From NCBI RefSeq assembly GCF_014295035.1, contig NZ_CP060404.1, positions 3,683,501 through 3,747,500 of the forward strand: DNA of 64,000 nucleotides, read 5' to 3'. Source of the DNA: Streptomyces buecherae. Lineage in GTDB: Bacteria > Actinomycetota > Actinomycetes > Streptomycetales > Streptomycetaceae. The notes under the pieces are model-generated. The model was not told where the DNA came from. It searched no databases and was given only the letters and a program-made list of their open reading frames with translations. The translations under genes and the position numbers were made by a program. This document shows, piece by piece, positions 18,632-28,542 of this stretch. The first letter of the stretch is position 1. The number at the start of each line of letters is the position of its first letter.

Positions 18632-19978
18632 GTGCAGCGAAGGCCGTACGTTCCAGGCACCGCGCTGACCGCCGCCGTGCTCGTCACGGGGCTCGCCGGA
18701 TGCAGCGGCGAGACCAGCGCCCGAGGCACCGACGACGCCAAGACCGGGGGTTACAGCTCCACGGCCAACGTCCGGCCGGGCAAGTTCCGCACCCTCCCCG
18801 AGCCCTGCGGCACGGTCGGCGGGGACAGCCTGCGCTCCCTGCTGCCGGGCCTTGAGGAGCAGGACGAGGCGACGCAGAAGACGGTGTTCGAGGGCCAGCC
18901 GGCCGTCACGTACGACACCGACCGGCGCGTCGGCTGCCGCTGGAAGCTGACGACCCCGGAGGGCTCCCGGCACCTGACGCTCGACTTCGAGCGCATCGTC
19001 TCCTACGACCCGCAGGAGGGCGACGACGACCGGGCCGCCGCCGCGTACGCGAAGAAGGCGGCGGCGGCGAAGATCCCGCTCGACACCGCGCCCCCGAGCC
19101 CCGGCCAGAGCGACCCCGGCGGGACGGGCACCGAGACGCCGGCGCCCGGGGCCTCCGAGCCCGGCGGGACGGGCAGCGCGTCGCCGCGCGGCGACGACGA
19201 GGGCGGGGCCGGAGACGGAGCCGGGGAAGAGGACGGGCAGGAGATCGTGCGGGGGTCGGGCGACGCCCCGGACGGCGACACCCGTACGGAACCGGAACGC
19301 ACGGCGGACGTGGCCTCCTGGCGCCTGGCCGCCGCGGTCGACGGCGACGGCGACGGCGACAGTGGCGGCCAGGGCGGTGGTGGCGGCGCCGTCCGCGCCG
19401 GGCTCGCCCGTACCCACCACGCCGGCGCCGCCGACCCGGCGGTTACGGCGGGCGCGGCCGGTACGGCGGAGCTGCGCGCCGACCGGGTGCGCGAGGGCGC
19501 CGCCGTGGCCCCGGCGGCGGACACGGAACCGACCGAGAAGCCCGCCGCGGGCTCCGACCGGGACTCCACCGACTCATCCACGCCCCCCGACGAGGCGCCG
19601 GCCACCCCCGGGACCCCCGGCACCGGCCCGACTCCGGGCGGTGGCGAGGACCCCGGCGACGGAGGCGAATCGGGCGACGAGCAGGGTGACGGGCAAGGCG
19701 ACGAGGGCGAGGAAGGGGACGCGAGCGAGGACGCCGTCGACCTCTCCCCACGGCAGCTCGACGGGATCGGCGACGAGGCGTTCCTGAACGACGAGTTCAG
19801 CACCGGCGACTCCGGCGTCCACCGCGACATCACGATCGTCTTCCGATCCTCGAACGTCATCGTCACGCTCGAATACGACCAGTGGTCCACCGATCCACGG
19901 CACGTGCCCAGCAGCGCCGAGCTGCAGGACAAGGCCCAGGACCTGGCCCGCAAGCTCCCCGGGCACTTCGGCGACTAG
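18632..19978 (+). CDS. Lipoprotein with a long acidic/Gly/Pro insertion
   Basis: The 448-residue product starts at the GTG at 18632 after GAAGGGAGC. A signal peptide ends at a lipobox (LAGC, about residue 23). The folded part is in two pieces: residues 50-145 (with KFRTLPEPCGTV, VGCRWKLTTP and AAAAYAKKAAAA) and residues 366-448 (QLDGIGDEAFLNDEF and NVIVTLEYDQW). Between them lie about 220 residues of Pro, Gly, Asp, Glu and Thr, surely disordered. The two pieces line up with the beginning and end of the next gene's product, so the insertion splits one domain. The domain resembles the DUF3558 lipoproteins of actinobacteria. Function is unknown. Confidence 0.8.
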   Translation: MQRRPYVPGTALTAAVLVTGLAGCSGETSARGTDDAKTGGYSSTANVRPGKFRTLPEPCGTVGGDSLRSLLPGLEEQDEATQKTVFEGQPAVTYDTDRRVGCRWKLTTPEGSRHLTLDFERIVSYDPQEGDDDRAAAAYAKKAAAAKIPLDTAPPSPGQSDPGGTGTETPAPGASEPGGTGSASPRGDDEGGAGDGAGEEDGQEIVRGSGDAPDGDTRTEPERTADVASWRLAAAVDGDGDGDSGGQGGGGGAVRAGLARTHHAGAADPAVTAGAAGTAELRADRVREGAAVAPAADTEPTEKPAAGSDRDSTDSSTPPDEAPATPGTPGTGPTPGGGEDPGDGGESGDEQGDGQGDEGEEGDASEDAVDLSPRQLDGIGDEAFLNDEFSTGDSGVHRDITIVFRSSNVIVTLEYDQWSTDPRHVPSSAELQDKAQDLARKLPGHFGD

Positions 19979-20088
19979 CCCGGCGAGTACCGTCACGGTT
20001 CGGCCGACCGGACACCGCTACCGCGTACCGTGCCGAACGAGTCACGCGGCGGGACGGCCGCCCACCGACAGAGAATGAGCGAAGGACC

Positions 20089-20928
20089 ATGCCCCGAACA
20101 GCACCGAGACTCGCCCGAATGCTCGCCTGCGCAGCCGTACCGGCGATGCTCGTCGCAGGCTGCTCGTCCGACTCGGGTGACAAGGACCCGAAGGACGACG
20201 CGTCGAAGTCGGCCACCACCAGTCCGTCGCCGACCGTGGCCCCCGCGAAGTTCGCCAAGCTTCCCGAGGTCTGCAAGACGCTGCCGAAGAAGATGGTGGG
20301 CAGCCTCGTCCCGCACGCGAAGGACGAGAAGGGCAAGACGCTGCCCTCGGCCGACATCAACGAGTCCGCGAGCTGCCTGTGGTCCGGCCTCGACGGGTTC
20401 CAGTACCGCCAGCTCACCGTCTCGCTGAAGCTCTTCCCCTCCGACGTCGGCCTCGGCACGGGCGACAAGCGCGCCGCCGCGTACGCCAAGCAGCAGGTCG
20501 AGAAGGCCGGCACGGCCGACGGCGCGAAGGGCGCCAAGACCGGCGCGACCAGCGGCATCGGTGACGAGGCGCAGACCGTCGCGACGACCACGAAGAAGGA
20601 CGGCGACGAGTTCAAGAACGAGACCGTGGTCTCCCGCACGGCCAACGTGGTCGTGACGGTCGAGTACCGCGGTGCCGGTTACGAGGACGCGAAGCCGCCG
20701 AAGCCCGAGGACCTGGCGAAGGGCGCCCAGAAGGCCACCAGGGAAGCGGTGCTCGCGGTCGCGGACGCGAACGGCGCCGTGGCCCCCGACGAGGGCGCCA
20801 CGAGCGGCGACACCGGCGACGGGAAGACCGACGACAAGGCCGACGAGAAGGCCGACGAGAAGGCCGACGACGCGAAGAACGGTGACAAGGCCGACGGGGG
20901 CAAGGGCGCGCGCCCGGCGGGCAACTGA
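20089..20928 (+). CDS. DUF3558-like lipoprotein, paralogue of the preceding gene
   Basis: The 279-residue product starts at the ATG at 20089 after GCGAAGGACC. A signal peptide with lipobox VAGC (about residue 24) should anchor it on the outer face of the membrane. The body has KFAKLPEVCKTLPKKMVGSL, ESASCLWSGLDGFQYRQLTV, AAAYAKQQVEKAG, SGIGDEAQTVATT and NVVVTVEYRG, in the same order as the preceding gene's product. The C-terminus is a Lys/Asp/Glu/Gly tail containing three near-identical ADEKADEKADD-type steps. The two genes lie in tandem, 110 bases apart, and clearly arose by duplication. The role is unknown; a cell-envelope function is inferred. Confidence 0.82.
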   Translation: MPRTAPRLARMLACAAVPAMLVAGCSSDSGDKDPKDDASKSATTSPSPTVAPAKFAKLPEVCKTLPKKMVGSLVPHAKDEKGKTLPSADINESASCLWSGLDGFQYRQLTVSLKLFPSDVGLGTGDKRAAAYAKQQVEKAGTADGAKGAKTGATSGIGDEAQTVATTTKKDGDEFKNETVVSRTANVVVTVEYRGAGYEDAKPPKPEDLAKGAQKATREAVLAVADANGAVAPDEGATSGDTGDGKTDDKADEKADEKADDAKNGDKADGGKGARPAGN

Positions 20929-21399
20929 TCTCCGCCGCGAGCCGCGGGACAGGCGCCGGCGCGTTCCCGCACCCGGGAGTGGGTGCGCGCGCGGGCGTCG
21001 GGTGCGGGTGCGCGCGTGGGTTCGGCTGCGGGTGCGCGCGGGTTCGGATGCCGGTGCGGGTTCGGCTCGGGATTCGGGCGACGCGTCGTACGGTCGCGCG
21101 CCCGGGCGCCGGGCGGGTGGCCGCGCCGGGCCCGCCCTGCCGCGCCGGCGCCGCCCGCTCCCCCATCCCGCCTCGTGCCCGTGCCGTACGGGCGAGGCCG
21201 GGTTCCGGCATGCGCCGGGCAGGGGTGAGAGCGCGCGGGTCGGGCGCCTGACCACGCGGGTTCCGCACGGAGTGGACGGGGGGCGAAGGGAAGCGGAACG
21301 GGGCGCCTCCGTACGCCTGTTCGGCCCTGGTCGCACTCCTCGCTTGACGCGTATGCCAGGCTTGGCGCGCTAGTTGCCGAGGGCGGGGAGGGATCGCGG
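20929..21399. other. Low-complexity intergenic region
   Basis: No gene is supported in these 471 bases. From about 20975 to 21080 the sequence is a run of variants of GGGTGCGCGCG and GGTTCGGCTCGGG, a degenerate G-rich tract. The last 60 bases (21340-21399) should hold the promoter and ribosome site (GGGGAGGG) of the DUF2637 gene. Confidence 0.5.
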
Positions 21400-23454
21400 G
21401 TGGCCGCGATGCAATTGACGCGCACACACCGAATACTTATCGGGGTGATCATCGCCGGTGCGGCGGTGATCGCCGCGATCGGGTTTGTCGGTTCCTACGC
21501 CGCGGTCCGTGACCTCGCGCAGGAGAAGGGGTTCGGCAGCTTCGCCAACGTCTTCCCGATCGGCATCGACGCCGGAATCGTCGTCCTCCTCGCCCTCGAT
21601 CTGCTGCTGACGTGGATTCGCATCCCGTTCCCGCTGCTGCGGCAGACGGCGTGGCTGCTGACCGCCGCCACCATCGCCTTCAACGGTGCCGCCGCCTGGC
21701 CCGACCCGCTGGGCGTCGGGATGCACGCGGTCATCCCCGTCCTGTTCGTCGTCGCCGTCGAGGCCGCCCGGCACGCCATCGGCCGCATCGCGGACATCAC
21801 CGCCGACCGGCACATGGAGTCGGTCCGCGTCGCCCGCTGGCTGCTCGCCCCCGTCCCCACCTTCCGGCTGTGGCGCCGGATGAAGCTGTGGGAGCTGCGC
21901 TCGTACAACGAGGTCATCCGGCTGGAGCAGGACCGCCTGGTCTACCGCGCCCGGTTGCGCGCCCGCTTCGGCCGGGCCTGGCGCCGCAAGGCCCCCGTGG
22001 AGTCCCTGATGCCGCTGCGGCTGGCCCGCTACGGCGTGCCCATCTCGCAGACCGCCCCGGCCGGGCTCGCCGCCGCCGGGATCGTGATCCCGCCGGAGAT
22101 GGCGCTGGCCACCGGCGAGGCGACCAGCGGCGCGGTGGAGCCGGCCGCCGCCATCGAGACGGCGGGCACGGTGGAGCGCGCCGACGCCAAGGCCGACGCG
22201 GGCGCGGCCACGGCCGTCGGCGCGGGCCAGCGCGGACTGACCGCGGGGGCCGCGACGCCCGCGGCGTTAGCGCAGGCCGCCGACGCGCCGCAGGCGCCGA
22301 AGGCATCGGACGAAGCGCGCGCGGCCAACGCCGCGCGGGCGGCGCAGGACGCGCAGGGCACGCAGGCGACCCAGGGCGCGCCGGAGGCGCGGGACGGGAG
22401 CGCCGCGAAGGCGGCGGGCCCGGTCAACGGCGTGAGCACGCACAAGAACGAGGCCGGCGCGGCTGGCGCGGCGAACGGTACGAACAGGGCGAACGGGTCG
22501 CAGGCGGCAGCCGCGCCGCAGGCCACCGGCGCGCCGCGGGGCACGGACCCCGGGGACGCCGCGCGCGCCGCGCAGGCCGCGGGCGCGCCCGCGGCGGCGC
22601 ACCCGGCCGCCGCCATCCCCGCCCCGCGAGCGGCGCACGCCGGAGCGCACCCGCACGCTGGGGCGAACCCGGAGGCCGGCGCGCGCCCGGAGGCCGGGGC
22701 GGGCCGCGAGGCAGCAGCCGCCGGCCCGGCGGCCGAGGCGGGGCGGGAAGCGGGTGACGGCGCCGGCGGTGGCGGCCCGGAGGCGGGCGTGGCCACGGAG
22801 GGCGTGGGGCCCGACGGCGGGCCCGTGACCGTGCCGGTCGGCTCCGGCGGACGGCGGCGCACGCTGGGCAACGCCCAGTACGTCGGCTACCCGGCCGTGG
22901 CGGGCGGCTACGCGGACGAGCGGCCGTACGCCGCCGACCCGCAGGCCAGCACCGACCCCCAGGCCGCCGCCGCGCAGCGCGCCGAGCGCCCCGCCCCGTA
23001 CGACGACCGCCACCCCGACCAGCGCCAGCAGCCCGGCCACCCGCACGACCGGCAGCGCGACCAGCAGCGGGCGGGCGACGGGCGGCGCCCGGACGGCGCC
23101 GGCGACCCGGCGCGCGAGACGGCGGCCCGCGACCAGCGCGCCGAGCGGCGCCCGGCCCAGGCACCCGAGTTCCCGCCGGACGCCACGCAGGAGATCGCGC
23201 TGTCAGCGCTGCCGGAACTCTCCACGCTGCCCGACGACGTACCGCGCGACGAGGCGTTCTACGGGGCCTTCCGGCGGTTCGTCACGGAGCACGGGGCGTT
23301 CCCCGACTCCCGCCAGTTCAGCCGCTACCTGCTCGACCACTACGGCATCGCCGGCGTCGGCGGCGGCCCGATGCCCGCCCACGGCCTCCGCCGCGAGATC
23401 CGCGAACTGCGCGAGCGCTACCGCATGGAGATGGAGACCGAGCACATCCCGTAA
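21400..23454 (+). CDS. DUF2637 membrane protein with long Ala-rich linker, TTA-containing
   Basis: The 684-residue product starts at the GTG at 21400 (alternatively the ATG at 21409) after GGGGAGGG. Residues 10-130 hold four membrane segments of the DUF2637 type (HRILIGVIIAGAAVIAAIGF; ANVFPIGIDAGIVVLLALDL; QTAWLLTAATIAFNGAAAW; GMHAVIPVLFVVAVEAARHA). A basic cytoplasmic stretch follows (residues 140-215). Residues 220-570 are an Ala/Gly/Pro-rich disordered linker. The last 90 residues fold again (DEAFYGAFRRFVTEHGAFPD, HGLRREIRELRERYRMEMET) and look like a small DNA-binding or interaction domain. DUF2637 proteins are related to the Spd proteins of actinomycete plasmid transfer. Codon 290 is TTA, which suggests bldA-dependent translation. 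Confidence 0.85.
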   Translation: MAAMQLTRTHRILIGVIIAGAAVIAAIGFVGSYAAVRDLAQEKGFGSFANVFPIGIDAGIVVLLALDLLLTWIRIPFPLLRQTAWLLTAATIAFNGAAAWPDPLGVGMHAVIPVLFVVAVEAARHAIGRIADITADRHMESVRVARWLLAPVPTFRLWRRMKLWELRSYNEVIRLEQDRLVYRARLRARFGRAWRRKAPVESLMPLRLARYGVPISQTAPAGLAAAGIVIPPEMALATGEATSGAVEPAAAIETAGTVERADAKADAGAATAVGAGQRGLTAGAATPAALAQAADAPQAPKASDEARAANAARAAQDAQGTQATQGAPEARDGSAAKAAGPVNGVSTHKNEAGAAGAANGTNRANGSQAAAAPQATGAPRGTDPGDAARAAQAAGAPAAAHPAAAIPAPRAAHAGAHPHAGANPEAGARPEAGAGREAAAAGPAAEAGREAGDGAGGGGPEAGVATEGVGPDGGPVTVPVGSGGRRRTLGNAQYVGYPAVAGGYADERPYAADPQASTDPQAAAAQRAERPAPYDDRHPDQRQQPGHPHDRQRDQQRAGDGRRPDGAGDPARETAARDQRAERRPAQAPEFPPDATQEIALSALPELSTLPDDVPRDEAFYGAFRRFVTEHGAFPDSRQFSRYLLDHYGIAGVGGGPMPAHGLRREIRELRERYRMEMETEHIP

Positions 23455-23546
23455 CGGCCCCCGGCTGGCTGCGGGGCAGGGTCCGGGAGTGCTGGGCCAG
23501 GGCCCTTTCGGGCCAGGTTCGCCTCGGACCGGTTGCTTACGGGCTT

Positions 23547-23586
23547 AGGGTCCGGCGGTCTGCGACCCAGGGTCCGGCGGTCTGCG
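23547..23586. repeat. 18-bp direct repeat
   Basis: AGGGTCCGGCGGTCTGCG occurs at 23547-23564 and again at 23569-23586. It lies between the DUF2637 stop and the small membrane protein gene. Flanking sequence has further degenerate GGCCAGG elements. Confidence 0.85.
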
Positions 23587-23622
23587 GGCCAGGCCCGGGG
23601 GTGTGGCCCCGGCCCCCCGGGT

Positions 23623-23829
23623 TCAGGCCCGCTTGCGGGCGGCGCGGCCGGACTCGCCCCAGGCGGCGAGCACGAGGCCGACCACGGCCAGGGCCACGTA
23701 GCCACCGGCCGGGATGTCGAACCACTGCTGGAGTACGCCCCACGGCTTCTCGCCGACGACGCGCCCGACCACACCGAGCGTGCCTTGGATGGCGACGACT
23801 ATGCCGACGATGCCCAGAATCTCTCGCAT
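23623..23829 (-). CDS. Small two-helix membrane protein
   Basis: The 68-residue product starts at the ATG at 23829. It has two hydrophobic segments (ILGIVGIVVAIQGTLGVVG, residues 4-22, and YVALAVVGLVLAAWG, about 44-58) separated by a short polar loop (GEKPWGVLQQWFDIP). It ends in the basic tail RAARKRA, so both ends should face the cytoplasm. This type of protein is frequent and conserved in Streptomyces, but no function is known to me. It converges with the DUF2637 gene. Confidence 0.75.
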   Translation of the reverse strand: MREILGIVGIVVAIQGTLGVVGRVVGEKPWGVLQQWFDIPAGGYVALAVVGLVLAAWGESGRAARKRA

Positions 23830-24062
23830 GGCCCCAGCATCGCCGGCCCACCCCCGCCCCCGCGTCCTCCCGGCGGCCGAAGCCGGGGTCAGCCGAAGGG
23901 TGCAGTGCCCGCCCGCCCCGCTCCCCCAACGCGGCGCCCGGCACCCCGCACCACCCGGGCCCCCGCCCGGCAGCGCGGCGCCACCCCGCCCCGCTGCCCC
24001 GGGCTGACCCGGCGGACCCGACGGACCGGCTGACCAGCGGACCGACAGGCCGAACGGACACA

Positions 24063-24100
24063 GGGCAACGGCCCGTGGGAATCCCCACGGGCCGTTGCCC
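24063..24100 (-). terminator. Strong terminator hairpin downstream of lysS
   Basis: A perfect 17-bp stem (GGGCAACGGCCCGTGGG with its complement) and a 4-base loop lie 86 bases beyond the lysS stop. It is among the strongest hairpins in the window. Confidence 0.88.
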
Positions 24101-24185
24101 CGCGATCACCGGCCCAAGGCCACCAGCCCCAGCCATACGCACCGGACCGGCCGGGGCGCACCCGGAACCAGCCGGCGGCCGGCCG

Positions 24186-25901
24186 CTACGCGCCCAGCAG
24201 GCGACGCACCCGGTCCGCGCCCACCGCGAGCAGCAGTGTCGGCAGTCGCGGACCCGTGTCGCGGCTGACCAGCAGCCGGTACAGCAGGGCGAAGAACGTC
24301 CGCTGGGCCACCTTCAGCTCCGGCGTCGGCTTCGCGTCGGGCTCCAGGCCCGCCTGCACCTTGGGCACGCCGTAGACCAGGGTGGTCAGGCCGTCGAGCG
24401 ACCAGTGCGAGTCCAGCCCTTCGAGCAGCAGCCGCAGCGACTCGCGGCCCTGCTCGTCCAGCGAGCCGAGCAGTTCCTTGTCCGGCTCCTCGCGGACGAG
24501 GGTGCGCTGGTCGGCCGGGACGTGCGTGGAGATCCAGCTCTCGGCGCGGTCGAGCCGGGGCCGCACCTCGTCCAGGCTGGCGATCGGGTTGGCCGGGTCC
24601 AACTCGCTGAGGATGCGCAGCGTCTGGTCCTCGGCGGCCGCCGTGACGTCCACGACCGAGGCGAGCGTGCGGTACGGCAGCGGGCGTGGCGTGCGCGGCA
24701 GCTCGCCGGCCGCGGTGCGGGCTGCGCGGGAGTGGGCGGCGGCGTCGGCCGGCAGCGCCGTACCGTCCGCCACCTTGGCCTCCAGCTTGTCCCACTCGTC
24801 GTACAGCCGCTGGATCTCCTGGTCGAAGGCGATCTTGAAGGACTGGTTGGGCCGACGTCGCGCGTACAGCCAGCGCAGCAGCGGCGCCTCCATGATCTGC
24901 AACGCGTCGGCCGGGGTCGGCACGCCGCCGCGCGAGGAGGACATCTTGGCCATCCCGGAGATGCCGACGAACGCGTACATCGGCCCGATCGGCTGCTCGC
25001 CGCCGAAGATGCCCACGATCTGCCCGCCGACCTGGAACGACGAGCCGGGCGACGAGTGGTCGACGCCCGACGGCTCGAAGACGACGCCCTCGTACGCCCA
25101 CCGCATCGGCCAGTCCACCTTCCAGACCAGCTTGCCGCGGTGGAACTCGCTCAGCCGCACGGTCTCGCCGAAGCCGCACGCCGAGCAGATGTACGTCAGC
25201 TCGGTGGTCTCGTCGTCGTACGCCGTGACGGTGGTCAGGTCCTTGCCGCAGTCGCCGCAGTACGGCTTGTACGGGAAGTACCCGGCCGTGGTGGCCCCGT
25301 CGTCCTCGGCCGCGGCGCCGGAGCCCTCGGCGGCTTCCAGCTCCGCCTCGTCGAGCGGCTTCTGCGACTTCTTCGGCGGCGCCTTCTTCGTGCGGTACTG
25401 CGCGAGGATCGCGTCGATGTCGCCGCGGTGCTTCATGGCGTGCAGCACCTGGTCGCGGTAGACGCCCGAGGTGTACTGCTCGGTCTGGCTGATCCCGTCG
25501 TACTCCACGCCCAGCTCGGCCAGCGCGTCGGCCATCGCGGCCTTGAAGTGCTCGGCCCAGTTCGGGTGCGGGGAGCCGGCCGGGGCCGGGACGGCGGTGA
25601 GCGGGCGGCCGATGTGCTCGGCCCACGACTCGTCCACGCCGGGCACGCCCGCGGGCACCTTGCGGAACCGGTCGTAGTCGTCCCACGAGATCAGGTGGCG
25701 CACGGCGTGGCCGCGGCGCCGGATCTCGTCCGCCACCAGGTGCGGGGTCATGACCTCCCGCAGGTTGCCGAGGTGGATCGGGCCGGAGGGGCTGAGACCC
25801 GATGCGCAGACGACGGGTTTGCCCGGGGCGCGACGCTCCGCCTCGGCAATGACCTCGTCTGCGAAACGGGAGACCCAGTCGGCCTCGATGCTCTGAGCCA
25901 C
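24186..25901 (-). CDS. lysS: Lysine--tRNA ligase, class I
   Basis: The 571-residue product is a class I (archaeal-type) lysyl-tRNA synthetase, not the usual bacterial class II form. The HIGH-like motif is SGLSPSGPIHLGNLRE (about residues 32-47) and the KMSKS-like motif is GMAKMSSSRGG. A CGDCGKD/CSAC zinc-ribbon-like pair lies near 220-260. The GTG start at 25901 follows AAGGAAGGAAG; the longer open frame has no ribosome site. Actinobacteria may carry class I LysRS alone or beside class II; whether a second enzyme exists cannot be seen here. The gene diverges from argS across 209 bases. Confidence 0.95.
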   Translation of the reverse strand: MAQSIEADWVSRFADEVIAEAERRAPGKPVVCASGLSPSGPIHLGNLREVMTPHLVADEIRRRGHAVRHLISWDDYDRFRKVPAGVPGVDESWAEHIGRPLTAVPAPAGSPHPNWAEHFKAAMADALAELGVEYDGISQTEQYTSGVYRDQVLHAMKHRGDIDAILAQYRTKKAPPKKSQKPLDEAELEAAEGSGAAAEDDGATTAGYFPYKPYCGDCGKDLTTVTAYDDETTELTYICSACGFGETVRLSEFHRGKLVWKVDWPMRWAYEGVVFEPSGVDHSSPGSSFQVGGQIVGIFGGEQPIGPMYAFVGISGMAKMSSSRGGVPTPADALQIMEAPLLRWLYARRRPNQSFKIAFDQEIQRLYDEWDKLEAKVADGTALPADAAAHSRAARTAAGELPRTPRPLPYRTLASVVDVTAAAEDQTLRILSELDPANPIASLDEVRPRLDRAESWISTHVPADQRTLVREEPDKELLGSLDEQGRESLRLLLEGLDSHWSLDGLTTLVYGVPKVQAGLEPDAKPTPELKVAQRTFFALLYRLLVSRDTGPRLPTLLLAVGADRVRRLLGA

Positions 25902-26110
25902 GGTCGGCACTTCCTTCCTTGCGGTCCTGGCGGTGACCATTCTCCCAGACGACGGGGGCCGGGCTCGGGGTTGCCCGAGGTGCCCGGCGCCCCCGGGGCG
26001 CTTCGCCACCCACCGCCACGGCCGGAGCGCGGTTTAACAGAAAACCGAGCGGCCCCGGCGTGGAATACTTGACTGACCCTTCGCACCTCTAAAGGAATGG
26101 CACCCCTGTT

Positions 26111-27898
<1,788 letters not shown>

Positions 27899-27936
27899 CC
27901 CTCCGGGCCCGGCCCCTCTTCGGCCTCGCCCCGCCG

Positions 27937-27976
27937 CCGCCCCGTCTGCCACGCGATCGCGTGGGAGGCGGGGCGG
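27937..27976. terminator. Terminator hairpin between argS and the convergent lipoprotein gene
   Basis: A long imperfect inverted repeat (CCGCCCCG with CGGGGCGG outside, CCACGCG with CGCGTGG inside) surrounds the centre GCGATCGC. It ends argS and probably the convergent three-gene operon too. Confidence 0.8.
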
Positions 27977-27988
27977 TGGTGTGTGGGG

Positions 27989-28516
27989 TCAGTAGCCCGT
28001 CTTCTGGCCCTCGGGGGCTTGGTAGCAGGCGGACACGAGACTCACCGACAGGAGTGGTCTGGTGCGGTCGGAGTGCGACGAGGGCTCACGCAGAACGATG
28101 TAGACAGAGAACTTACTCTCCTCGTTGTTGGCCTTCAGATTACGAGACTTGGCCTGCGTGTTTTCTCGGCCGTTCTCGGCTATCTCCCAACCGCTCTCCG
28201 GGAGCTTGGCGACGAGTCGATCCATCGCAGCTCGCATATCTGCCGCTGACGGGCCGGCTATCGACCAGAAGTTATTGATGCGGTAGAACTTTTCGCTGTC
28301 CCGGTCACCACACAACCCCACCGCGTACCCCGGTGGGTCCAGGTCGCTCCGCAGGTTGATGATCCCCAGCAGGTCGCGAGACAAATCGTTCGACTGCCGC
28401 TTCACCTTGCTTACGTCTTTCACCGTGGGCTCATCTTCATTCATGCCCGAACACCCTGCCACTCCCATCGCCGAAATCACCGCTACAGCTGAGAAGATGA
28501 ACCTCATTTGCCTCAT
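27989..28516 (-). CDS. Lipoprotein, last gene of the WXG-like/DUF1023 operon
   Basis: The 175-residue product has a signal peptide and lipobox (MRQMRFIFSAVAVISAMGVA, then GC at about 22). The mature part contains SNDLSRDLLGIINLRSDLDP and SAADMRAAMDRLVAKLPESG and has two further Cys. No known domain is recognised. The start could be the GTG at 28540, the ATG at 28516 or the ATG at 28507; 28516 gives a normal signal peptide. The preceding hydrolase gene stops at 28543, so the two are co-transcribed. Such a lipoprotein after a DUF1023 hydrolase is a repeated arrangement in actinobacteria. Base composition is lower in GC than the genes upstream. Confidence 0.72.
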   Translation of the reverse strand: MRQMRFIFSAVAVISAMGVAGCSGMNEDEPTVKDVSKVKRQSNDLSRDLLGIINLRSDLDPPGYAVGLCGDRDSEKFYRINNFWSIAGPSAADMRAAMDRLVAKLPESGWEIAENGRENTQAKSRNLKANNEESKFSVYIVLREPSSHSDRTRPLLSVSLVSACYQAPEGQKTGY

Positions 28517-28542
28517 GCGAGGCCGCCGCAAGTCGAGCACCT

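Noticed and set aside
23601..26072. An 823-codon plus-strand frame
   Set aside because: It is antisense to lysS and has no domain. The same holds for the 734-codon minus-strand frame opposite argS.
26069..26095. TTGACT and TAAAGG as an argS promoter
   Set aside because: The spacing is only 15 bases and TAAAGG overlaps the ribosome site AAAGGA, so the pair is more likely chance.
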